Source: Phallusia mammillata
Taxonomy: Eukaryota > Chordata > Ascidiacea > Phlebobranchia > Ascidiidae
Reading direction: 5' to 3'
NCBI GenBank assembly: GCA_003260075.1
Contig: QLIY01000059.1
Span: 164,629 to 228,628, forward strand
Length of the DNA: 64,000 bases
Made by a program: the position numbers and the translations under genes. This document shows positions 10,832-21,103 of this stretch, piece by piece (within the stretch, counting starts at the first letter, position 1; every line of letters starts with the position of its first letter). The notes under the pieces are model-generated. The model was given only the letters and a program-made list of their open reading frames with translations. It was not told where the DNA came from and did no database searches.

Positions 10832-13800
10832 ATGGCTGCGACAACAAATGTGAAATCTGAAGAAAAGGGTATTGACTTGAAAGAAGTATGTGATTACAAA
10901 CTAGCTAAAGATAATGAACTGCGTTTCGAGGTGGAAACTGGTGCTCGTGTAAAGCTCGACCTAATTGATGGCAGTGCTGAGCTGTTTGGTACTGAACTTG
11001 TACGGTCACGGTAAAAATTGCAAAACTTAAACAATTGTGACTAATAAAAAAAGTTTATGCAAATTTTTTTGTAGATCTTACATCTTTGAATCTGGTGCCA
11101 AAATTGCTGTGTTTACCTGGTTTGGCTGCTCACTGCGCTTGACAGGCAAAGTGGAAGCTGCATATGTTTCAAAGGTAAAAGGTGGTTTATGTTTGCCATG
11201 CAAACAATCTCACTAACTAAATTGTAAGCAAAAGTTTAATAGTTTACAATGAATTTTTGTGTGTGACAGATGCTTTCTTATGTGCTGTTTGGGGAGTTTG
11301 CAAGCATGCAACTTAAGAGTGAATATTGCTGGTTATACTTATTACTTGAAAACCTATGATTTAACCAGCACACTTAATTGTGATCAAATTCCACGATTTT
11401 GTGCTCCATAATGTTGTACAGCTATTTCCAGCTTGGTGATTGTTGAGTGCAATTGTGTGGCCTCAATCATAAATTTAGTGAAAAATATTCTCCTCAGGAT
11501 ACACCAATGGTCATTTACCTCAATACCCATGCTGCCATTGAACAAATGCGCAAAGCATCAGAACAAAAAGATACTTTGGGTCCACGTATTTTGGTGTGTG
11601 GTCCACAAGATGTTGGAAAAAGTACTGTGGGCAGGTAATATGCCTATCTAATGTATGTTTCTGCATTGATTGCGAAGAAAATTAAAGAAACTTTTGTAGT
11701 ACCTATTACATTTACAAAAATTGGTTCGATACATATATATATATATAAAACCTTGACAGATCAACTACATGAAACTTATTAGCAAGAAATTTTTTATCAA
11801 CTTTATTTAAATTTTGGATTTTATTGCAACATTTTTCTTGACCAAAATCAGTTTAACAAACTATACATATATGAAAATATCTTTAATTTTTAACATACAA
11901 TAATGCTTCATCCTATAATATATAAAACAAAGCAAACAACAGGTTTGCAAGCATAGTTAAATACATACTACATGTTTATTTACAGGTTGCTGATCAATTA
12001 TGCTGTTCGATTGGGTCGCAAACCCACACTGATCGATTTAGATGTTGGTCAGGGTGGTGTCTCTATTCCAGGCACAGTAGGAGCTTTAACAGTTGAAAGG
12101 CCTGCTGATCCAGTTGATGGATTTGATTTAAAGGTATGTTGTATATTGGTATAGCATAACTTCTGACATTCTAATCCAGTGTTGCTCACTTTTGGGCCTC
12201 TAGACAATTTTGTACTTAAATAGGTGTGCTAAGACAAAAATAGTCACCTACAAATGTTGGGAAACACTGATCTAATCTAATTATCCCAGTGTAATAAAGA
12301 GCAGTTCTATTTAAAAATTAAAATAAAACATATGATAGCTTCTAATGCACCAAAGTAAAGTTTTACAATTTTTTTACTAAGTTCGCTTTCGGAAGAAGAA
12401 AATAGAAATAATTGTTCACATTTGCAGGTTCCCCTTGTATACCACTTTGGCCATACCTCTCCAAATGGAAACATCAAGCTATACGAAGTTTTAATTTCCA
12501 GATTAGCTGATGTTTTCAATGCAAAATGTGACTTCAATAAGTATGTTTTGTTTGGTCCAATAGAATCTTTTGAAAATGTTACACTTAAACTGTACTTATC
12601 AAGTCATATAAAAAACAAAGAAAAACAACAACTGTTAAATAGTAACTCTTTTGACTTTGGGTATCACATCCACATGTGCAAGCAATGTGTCAAGGCTAGT
12701 CTTTGTTTCTGCAGTGTGCAAATGTACTTTTTAGTTAAATGTGTTGCAAACACAGGACTTTTTCACTTTTCAGGCAAGTGAAACACAGTGGTTGCATCGT
12801 CAATACATGTGGTTGGGTAAAAGGACAAGGATATCAGTGTATCCTTCACACTGCCCAATCGTTTGAAGCAGATGTTGTACTTGTGCTGGACAGTGAGCGC
12901 CTTTACAATGATTTAAAGCGCGATTTGCCTGATTTTGTCAATGTCATCCTTCAGCCTAAATCTCCTGGTAAGGAAAATATTTTTCATGTATTTTTCATTT
13001 AGGCAAATATTGCAGACAAGACTTTAGTTATGCCAATACAATTTATTGCTGAAGCAAAATAGTTATTTTTTCCTTCATTATTTTCTTGGTACAATCAGTT
13101 TTACCTTAATCGTTACCGAATCCCCCCCCAAAAAAAAGCTTGTCAAAAACTGTATATTTGTATATGCTTGTAATGTACAACTGCAAAAAACATACATTTA
13201 ACATTCATCAGGTGTTGTGGAACGGACAAGAGAAATGCGAAGAGATGCAAGAGAGGAAAAGACAAAAGAATATTTCTATGGCCCAAGAAAAATCTATTTT
13301 CCTCATGCATTTGACATAAGTTTCAGTGAGGTCCAAATATTCAAAATAGGAGCACCAGCCCTTCCTGATTCGTGCCTTCCATTAGGTAAAGCCCAACTTT
13401 GTTTAGTTGCCTTCCATTAAGTAAATGCCTAACTATAATTTATTATTATTATTATTTTATCTACATATGTATATGTATAATTTAGTTGCTTGGTTAAAAA
13501 TCACAAATGTATTTAACAGAGTTTTTTATCCTTTAAACCGGGGGTGGGCAACCCGCGGGCCGCATGCGGCCCTTCATTAAAGGTTGTGCGGCCCGCAGAG
13601 ACGCTTGGATTTGTGCTCCATAATGTTGTACAGCTATTTCCAGCTTGGTGATTGTTGAGTGCAATTGTGTGGCCTCAATCATAAATTTAGTGAAAAATAT
13701 TCTCCTCAGGATACACCNTGGTTAGAATCAAATACGAATTATACTTGTAGTTAAGCATATTTGGTAAGAAACAAAGCAAAATCGCTTTGTGTTATGCACA

Positions 13801-14967
13801 TGTGCGGCCCGTGATCCAATTTTGACATTTATAATTGGCCCTACAGTAAAAAAGGTTGCCCACCCCTGCTTTAAACTTTAAATCTATTTTGATGCTATTT
13901 TTCTCACAATATAATGAAATTACTATGTTTTTTATTAGTCAACTATAACATAAATAACAGAATAATGTACTTATTATGGGTCCCCTTCCCTGCCCTATTT
14001 TTACTGTTACCAAATTGCATATGCACATGTGTGGGGACCCATTAGATTATGCTTGCAGAAACAATTATGTTATAAAGTGCCAGAAAAAAGATAGGGACCC
14101 AATGAAATGTAGGCACCAAGTATATATCCATTATAAATATAGTAAATGGGATATGTGATACATCGTTAAATATGATGTATATATAAACTGGCAATATATA
14201 GGAAAACCACTATTCTAGTATTTATTATGATGTTATCTCTTTCACTTCGATCTAAAGACTGCATCCATTCAACACATACATTTTTTACTATGTTAAGGGA
14301 TGGAGAAAGAAGACACTCAAACCAAACTAGTTCCAGTCGCTCCTGGCATTGATTTGGTTCATCATATTCTTAGCTTAAGTATGGCTGAGTCATTAGAAGA
14401 GAACTTGGTTGAAACAAATGTAGCAGGATTTGTGGTTGTTACTAACGTTGACCCTGAAAGACAGGTTGGTGCTGTTTGATTGTTTTCCAACAATACTTCT
14501 ACTTTTTCTTTGTAGTTTAATAGTAATTTTCACCAATCTCGGATGGAGTATGGATCTGCTCAAAAGTAACAGCCCACTGGCATTTCAAAATTGAAGTATA
14601 TAATGCAGTTTATGACCCCCCAGAAGCACGTCAGTTTTAATAACTGCTTGTTAAACCTGATTGAACCTATTGCCCTTCTCTCAAATTGCATTAAAAACAC
14701 GTTACATAACTATCCGCTCTATATATGTCCTCTTTGCCATTACGAAACAAGTTCGAATACGCATTTACGTGTTGCAATGCGTCATGGCCCATTGGAAAGT
14801 TATTTTAATTGACAGTCCTCAAAAGCTTATGGTAAAAACCCTAATATGAGGTGAACGTTTTCAATTTATGCTTGCAGGTCTTCAGTGTTCTTTCGCCCGC
14901 CCCGCGACCGTTGCCAAGAAACTACTTTTTGATCATGGATTTGCGTTTCATTGACATACACAAATGA
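10832..14967 (+). CDS. clp1: Clp1 polynucleotide 5'-hydroxyl kinase
   Basis: Nine exons join in frame to 433 codons plus stop: 10832-11010, 11075-11174, 11498-11634, 11986-12133, 12428-12540, 12774-12967, 13212-13385, 14298-14464, 14878-14967. Clp1 phosphorylates RNA 5'-OH ends and belongs to the tRNA splicing endonuclease complex and to pre-mRNA cleavage factor II, in the nucleus. The Walker A loop GPQDVGKST lies at residues 128-136. Other matches are [35 protein letters not shown] [43 protein letters not shown], and the C-terminal [12 protein letters not shown] block. Length is close to the human protein. Introns carry two hAT-type elements (12177, 13539); the second holds a copied clp1 fragment. 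Confidence 0.96.
12177..12269. mobile_element. Small hAT-type MITE in clp1 intron
   Basis: A 93-bp element begins CAGTGTTGCTCAC and ends TTGGGAAACACTG. Flanks read TTCTAATC and ATCTAATC, an 8-bp duplication with one mismatch. It lies in the intron between clp1 exons 4 and 5. Confidence 0.65.
13539..13868. mobile_element. hAT-type MITE in clp1 intron, TSD CTTTAAAC
   Basis: The left end is CGGGGGTGGGCAACC and the right end GGTTGCCCACCCCTG. Perfect 8-bp duplications CTTTAAAC flank it at 13531-13538 and 13869-13876. The GC-rich GGGCCGCATGCGGCCC palindrome relates it to the element at 843. Its middle is interrupted by a piece of clp1 (13607-13717) ending at an N. Confidence 0.9.
13607..13717 (+). 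repeat. Copied clp1 intron 2/exon 3 fragment, probable misassembly
   Basis: About 111 bases repeat 11397-11507: the end of clp1 intron 2, its CTCCTCAG acceptor and the first bases of exon 3. The copy sits inside a hAT element in a later clp1 intron and stops at a single N (13718). If real it would be a duplicated acceptor within the same transcript; gap-filling error is more likely. Confidence 0.75.
13978..14040. repeat. Inverted repeat GGGTCCCC/GGGGACCC
   Basis: GGGTCCCC at 13978-13985 is answered by GGGGACCC at 14033-14040, and a further GGGACCC follows at 14094. This looks like a small decayed foldback element in the clp1 intron before exon 8. Confidence 0.35.
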
Positions 14968-16315
14968 AGCTACTACTGAAATGTCTGTTCTCCATCAAAG
15001 GTTCAGTTCTTGGCCACAGACTTTGTTGCCATTGCACAAGGTTTAATGGCACTCAGAAGCCGTTGCGAAAAAGGAGTACACAGCTACAAGTGTTGTTCTT
15101 GTCTGTGGCAGCGTTTAATCTTTCCGCATGGTGGCCTACATTGTTTTGACTGTCCCGTGCAGTATGATGTGCTAATCTGAAACACAACCCAAATTTCTAT
15201 TGACGTGTGTCACCTTTTACGCATTTCCGTTACATGTCAAACTGGTTTATCGCTTTGTTGGTTTATGTGCTTTTTGTTCTTCATTTTCGCGAAAACAGTT
15301 TGACAATGCCACAGTTAAAAACATCCTATGTTAACAGCCCGTTTTTCCGCCAATAGTTCGACAGCAACTACAAAAGTTTGCGGAAGTATTTTTGAAACAC
15401 AACACATTTCGTCTTTTCCTTATAGGGCTATTGCTGAGTTTGGCAAGTGGCAACCTAGCTTGACGAAATTGAATCGCACATGATTGGCATTACAATGGCT
15501 GCGTATCACAAGCAATCACCGAAATCATTAACTGTTGGTTCTGAAAGCAATTTGTTGTATTGTCGGTGAGCTTGTTGGTTTTGATTGAAGAAATCAAGAA
15601 AAATGGTGCAAGTACGATGAGTCATGGTGGAATGACTGGTTGTGATGAAAGGTTCTGAAGACGCAAATGTGATGAAACATAGAGAAATCACATTTTAGGT
15701 TAGGAGTTTTTACAGCAAACCCCCCCCCCCACTGGTTGTGATGAAAGGTTCTGAAGACGCAAATGTGATGAAACATAGTGAAATCACAGTTTAGGTTATG
15801 AGTTTTTACAGCAAATAAAACCTTCCAGTTTTATCTACTCACAAAACAACTTAAAATATGTCAAATTGCACTCCTCTTGGCAAGAGGTTTACCAAACTAC
15901 TTCCCCACGTGACACAAAAAAGGCAGTACATTTTTGGATAGGTTCTAAAAAACGATTATTTTTACATATTGCTCACAATAACTTAATTTCACAAAAGTAG
16001 TTAGACATATTCCAGAATAAGTCAATCAGATAGCAGTCAGTCACACCCATTCGCGACCTTTCGAGAAAGCATTATTCATCACATGATAGTTTTGGCGCAC
16101 AAGGCGTAACCATGTTTATTTTTAGCAGCTGGCTTAAGTTCCAGCACTACAGGGAAAATACCGTACAGTTGTAAAAAACAGGTAATTTACCGGCATATTT
16201 CTTGGTTCCCCAATGGCAAAAATCTTTACAACCTGTTTCCGTAATTTTCCCATCTGTTAAATGTTTACTTTTGTGTGTTCGTGTCGGGTCTCACGAAGCG
16301 CTAAACAAAAAAGGA
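14968..16315. other. Intergenic between clp1 and ppp1r15
   Basis: No gene seen. It contains a direct duplication (15634-15690 and 15731-15790) joined by 11 C at 15720. The last 300 bases are less AT-rich and lead into the ppp1r15 promoter. Confidence 0.45.
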
Positions 16316-16324
16316 TGATGCAAT
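16316..16324 (+). promoter_or_regulatory. C/EBP-ATF response element (CARE) upstream of ppp1r15
   Basis: TGATGCAAT is an exact match to the core bound by ATF4-C/EBP heterodimers. It lies about 200 bp before the first candidate ATG of the ppp1r15 leader. PPP1R15A is a known ATF4/CHOP target in vertebrates. Downstream of it are TACGTCAC (near 16364) and TCACGTG (near 16396). Confidence 0.5.
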
Positions 16325-16519
16325 AGTACGCGCGCGGCTGGGGCAACGAGCGTAAATTAAAGCGTACGTCACAAAGAAAGAAACAGAAAACGCAGTCACG
16401 TGGTTTCTCCCACGCACTGGCGTATGTCAGACGGTTGAACTGGCTCGGACAGTCATTCTACCTTACAACTAACCAAATCAACAGCGAAACGTAACCTAGT
16501 TCTTACAAGTTAAGTCTCG

Positions 16520-17108
16520 ATGAGCACTTCATTGTGAAAATATGTCGTACAGTGTACAAGCAACGAAGAAATCCGAATATCTTTCAAAATCAGGAGGTAA
16601 AGTCTTTTTGTGGTTTAATTCTGGTACATAGAATTGATTCGGTTTTAGTTTTTAACTTCTTTTCACCGAGTAAAATCAACTTAACCTATTGGTCAATTTT
16701 AGCACACTGTTGGTGTTGGCGTACTGCTGGAATGACAAAACTATCTAAATTTGGTGTTTTGAAGTAGTGTATTGTAATTGATAATTAAGTTTTTAAGTTA
16801 AACTTGTTTTGTTAGTCAGCTTGTTTGTTACATATTCTCAACACAACCATATCCATTTTTGTTTAGAATTGTGCTACTTAAAGGAAGAGTTGAAGTTTGG
16901 AATTACACATTACTGTCTCGTATCGTGGATGTTAATTTTGCTGGCTAAACTTTCAGACAACCATTTAATGAACATTCCCATCAACCAAGCAAAGGATTAC
17001 AATACTGTCAAGCCTGCAAAAACTGTTTTTACTTATCATCCTGTTAAGGATTGGACATGGCTTACTTTTAAGCAACCCCCTATGCCTCGCTGTATTAGTG
17101 TGAAGTGA
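16520..17108 (+). promoter_or_regulatory. ppp1r15 leader with upstream ORFs
   Basis: The leader has a five-codon ORF (ATG 16520). A second ATG at 16542 opens a frame that can splice from 16596 to 16867 in phase and run to a stop at 17106-17108, 19 bases before the main ATG. Even without that splice, ATG 16929 opens the same frame. Vertebrate PPP1R15A and PPP1R15B carry uORFs that allow translation when eIF2alpha is phosphorylated. The transcription start and the intron are inferred. Confidence 0.45.
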
Positions 17109-17127
17109 ACAGTACTGTCTGAACAAA

Positions 17128-19259
17128 ATGTCTGATGGAAGTATGCCTAAGTGGTTAACGAATTGGATTAGTCCAACAAACCTTACAAAGACTGACAACA
17201 GACTTGTTGATTCATCCAGTCCAAGGACTGTGTTGCACAGATTTGCATCAAAACCATTGGATATCAAAGAAAATTCTGTAAAAGAAAGGATAACTTCTTG
17301 CTATAGACTTAATAATTCGGTGGCTGTCAAAACTTTTTTGCCGTTACAAAGGCTGGATAGTACAGGAAATCACGACACAGATATTCAACCAAGGTTTTCA
17401 TATCCACCATACAAATCAATTGATTGCCGAATGGGAAATAAATTACAAGCACAAGTAAGAGAACAAATTGTTCAGCCTAGAAAGGTGCTGTTAAATCAAT
17501 CTGCTTGCTCTACTACAGTGTTACAAGACACAGAAGAATACTTTTTGAGGAGGATTTTTAATACATTTTCGGGAACTATCACTAAAGTTGCTCAACGGTT
17601 TGCCTCTTTACCTACAAACCTTGATAAAAGTGAGGACTTTGTCGATAACATGCCTGAACATTCCAGAAACTATTTGTTATGCAGGGATGCTGCCTCATCT
17701 TTGCCTCCAGTTTCTGCTGCCATATGTGGTTTAAATAGGCAGCGAATTAACTATGACACTCAGGAAACACTGCTAGTTTCCAATGTTGAGTCTGTTTTTC
17801 ATTTGCACCCACAAAAACATCATCAACCCAGTAAACAAGTTTCTGGTGAATCGGAAATTCATCTGATGAGTGAGGAGTGCTTTAATGAAGTCCAGTCATT
17901 TAATAAAGTCAACCCTAAGACTGCTTTTGATAGCGAGACAGAAAGCATGTGCAATAAAGTTTATCAATCTACAGAAGAGCTTTCTGATGTCGACTGGTCA
18001 GATTCGGACTCTGAATCATCTGTATATGATTCTGAGTCTGGAATGGACAGTACTTCTGACTTTGAAACAGAAGAAACTTGCAAGCAAGGCAGCTTTAGTT
18101 TACCAACAAGTGACACTGATTCTGATGACTTATGTCCATGGGACAAAATCACATCGCACCGCAATCCTTGGACCTGTAGCAAAACGAAAAAGTTAGGCAG
18201 TTCCTCTTCATTTACTACCCAAGATCCTGAAACAGAAGACTCAAAGAGTAAACTAGACCAAGATTTACTGTCACAAGACAACGCTAGTGACAGTGGATTT
18301 GTTGAGGCCGATATTGGGTGTGACTTGTCTGTACCTATCACTGTTGAAAGGCCTGTTTGTTCCAATGCACATATTTCTTTTATACTTGGTTGTGATGATA
18401 ATGAATCTGATGACGATTTTTCAGAAGGTGATCAAAACTGGAATTCGCCCTTATCATCTCCAAAAGCTGTAAGTGTTGCTACTAACCAACAATCCAACCA
18501 GTTTGAAAGTCCCTGCAAAATCTGGGAATACTTTGAACATATTCACCAACCACTGACAAAACTTGTCTGTGGAACCAGCAATTCTATCAGAGAAAAACTG
18601 GGTGAAACTGAGAAGATAGAAATTAAACAAAAACGTGAAACATCTACAGTACCCCCAAGAACACCCACCAAGGTATGTAGATGCAACGGTGTTACATTTA
18701 AAGTGGCCCACAAACCATTTTTGGCACAGTTTTTCTAAAAAAAATAACATATTTTGCGGTACCTACAGACAAACTCATAAACAAACAAATTAAATGGTTA
18801 GACTTGCTAGGAAACAAGCTAAATTTATTTGTCTAATATAATGAACTAGAATGAAGCATTTTGTGTAAAACTATTGAACTCTTAAGTTTCATATAATTTA
18901 TGGTATTGCTGGTTGTCCAACTATGATAGTAAAAAAGATTTTAAAAAATGCTATGGCAGTACAGAAAAAAGTTTACCTTCCTGGTTAGGTGTCGTAGATC
19001 TCACTGTTTAGGATAAGCAATAGCTGATTGTCTTTGTCGATTTCAGGTTCACTTTTCGGATAAAGTGGTGGTACATCCCATGGTAGCCTGGTCATTTGCA
19101 TACAAGCAAGCTAGGAAAGGTAAATGGGAGTGCTATGCACGTGATAGGGACCGTTTTCATACAAGGACAGCCGACACCAGGAAAAAAATCGCATGGTGTT
19201 TCTCAGATGATCACCGCAAACAAGTTTGGCAGTCCCGCTTTCAATCTACAATGCTGTAA
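17128..19259 (+). CDS. ppp1r15: PPP1R15 (GADD34/CReP) eIF2alpha phosphatase adaptor
   Basis: Two exons, 17128-18672 and 19047-19259, give 585 residues. PPP1R15 proteins hold PP1 to eIF2alpha and end the integrated stress response. The diagnostic C-terminus is present. The PP1-docking motif KVHF lies at 515-518, split by the intron after Lys (usual form KVRF). It is followed by SDKVVVHP, ARKGKWECYARDRDRFHTR and a short basic end, which is the conserved PP1/actin/eIF2alpha contact block. The long N-terminal part is poorly conserved and disordered, with acidic Ser-rich runs (287-315 and around DDNESDDDFSEGD), as in vertebrate relatives with their PEST repeats. A single gene cannot be assigned to the A or B paralogue. 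A CARE site and uORFs upstream suggest stress control. Confidence 0.9.
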
Positions 19260-20882
19260 CTGTGGAGTTGCCTATCCTTATTTGTTCAATGTTGGTTGTT
19301 GTTGCATGTTTCATGAATTTATCTCTATTGAAACTATCTCCGCAAACATTCGATTTTTCACCATGCAGTGTTGTAAGTCTTACAAATATATATGAGTTGC
19401 CTTAAAAATTTGTTTAAAAGTCTTCTAGCACATGCTGTTTTTTTCCTCTTTATCTGAAGGTCAGCATTACCGAGAAAACAGGCATTTACTGTTGTGGCAC
19501 ATATGAAATGTTCAATGTCATTCTTAATGATAAATTGTACAGATTATGTTGTCTGTCTCTATGCAATGCAGCCAAATGCTTTTATCACCAAAAACTATTT
19601 ATTTGTTTTATGTATCGTCATGTTGTATGTGGTTATCAGAATTTTGGTAACAAGGGAATTCACTTGTGTAAGTTATGCACTTGGGCTATAGTGAGGTCAA
19701 TAAAAAACATATGTTTTACCAACATTTTTGTTGTTATTGTTTTTGCATGTTTTGCGTAATGATGGTTTTACCTTGTTCTAAATTATAAGGACTAATGTTT
19801 AATTTGGTTGCGGTATGGTTAGTACTGTAGTTAAATCAAGTGCGGTGCTTTCATGTTTCGCCCCCCCCCCTCTAGCACATGCTGTTTTTTTCCTCTTTAT
19901 CTGAAGGTCAGCATTACCAAGAAAACAGGCATTTACTGGTGTGGCACATATGAAACGTTCAATGTCATTCTCATTGATAAATTGTACCGATTATGTTGTC
20001 TGTCTCTATGCAATGCAGCCAAATGCTTTTATCACCAAAAACCATTTATTTGTTTTATGTATCGTCATGTTGTATGTTATCAGAAATTTTGGTAACAAGG
20101 GAATTCACTTGTGTGAGTTATGCACTTGGGCTACAGTAAGGTCAATAAAAAACATATCTTTTACCAACATTTTTGTTGTTATTGTTTTTGCATGCTTTGC
20201 GTAATGATGGTTTACCTTGTTCTGAATTATAAGGACTAACGTTTAATTTGGTTGCGGTATGGTTAGTACTGTAGTTAAATCACGTGCGGTGCTTTCATGT
20301 TTCTTGCATTTTGGGAATGTGGCAACTAAATGTTAAAATTGTTCTTTCTTTACATTGCTGTTTTAAATTGTTCCAAACAAGAAATTTGCCCTCTGGGAAA
20401 AGCAATAGTTCTTATTCAAAAGGTTTTTATACAGTGTTGTCAGTGGAATAGAATAGACACACAATTCTAAATGAAGAATAAATTTAAAATTGTGTTAAAC
20501 AGCAGTAAAAGTCTTGTCATTTTATGTTAAAAAATGGTTAAGTGTCAACATAACTTATCTAATTTTTGTCAACAATTATATTTCTTACATATTTTGCAAT
20601 GGCTGTCTGATTGATTCTACTTTAGGTTGCAAAAAGCTGATTGGTAACTAAAATAAACTATCTGAACACCATTTTCTGAATTCAGTCGTTGGCTGCAGGA
20701 AAAGTAAATACAAAGGTATGTTTTATTAAAAGAATAAACTTATATCAGATTGCATGCAAGTCAGGGCAAAAACATTTTGCAAATCATACAGTCTTCAAAA
20801 AATAATCAGAAACATCAGATGTACATCTCAAACAGGTAAAGAATAGCAATTAGCAACTATGAGATACTAAACGGTTTACAAG
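19260..20882. other. ppp1r15 3' flank with duplicated block
   Basis: Convergent spacer between ppp1r15 and the PRPP synthetase gene. About 430 bases (19425-19857) recur at 19871-20300, joined by exactly ten C (19861-19870). The copies differ by scattered SNPs, for example ACTGTTGTGG versus ACTGGTGTGG. Putative poly(A) signals AATAAAAAAC occur in both copies. No further gene seen. Confidence 0.55.
19425..20300. repeat. Direct duplication joined by ten C
   Basis: The left copy is 19425-19857 and the right copy 19871-20300. They are near-identical over their full length, and the only thing between them is the C10 run. This is the largest of the linker-type duplications and best explained as two alleles placed in series. 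Confidence 0.8.
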
Positions 20883-21035
20883 TCAGTCACTACCAACAAT
20901 TACTCTCTGTAGAGATTCAACAATACTCTCTGCTAGTGACAATAGCTTAAAAGGTGGATTTTTAGCGATTTCAGCAGCATGCGGCAGTGAGTTGGTGATC
21001 CAAAAGGTGTTTAGGCTTCTGTTGCTGCCTGTAAA

Positions 21036-21103
<68 letters not shown>

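Noticed and set aside
13122-13129. C8 run near clp1 exon 7 as another linker
   Set aside because: Shorter than ten and not flanked by duplicated sequence; it is followed by an A run and looks natural.
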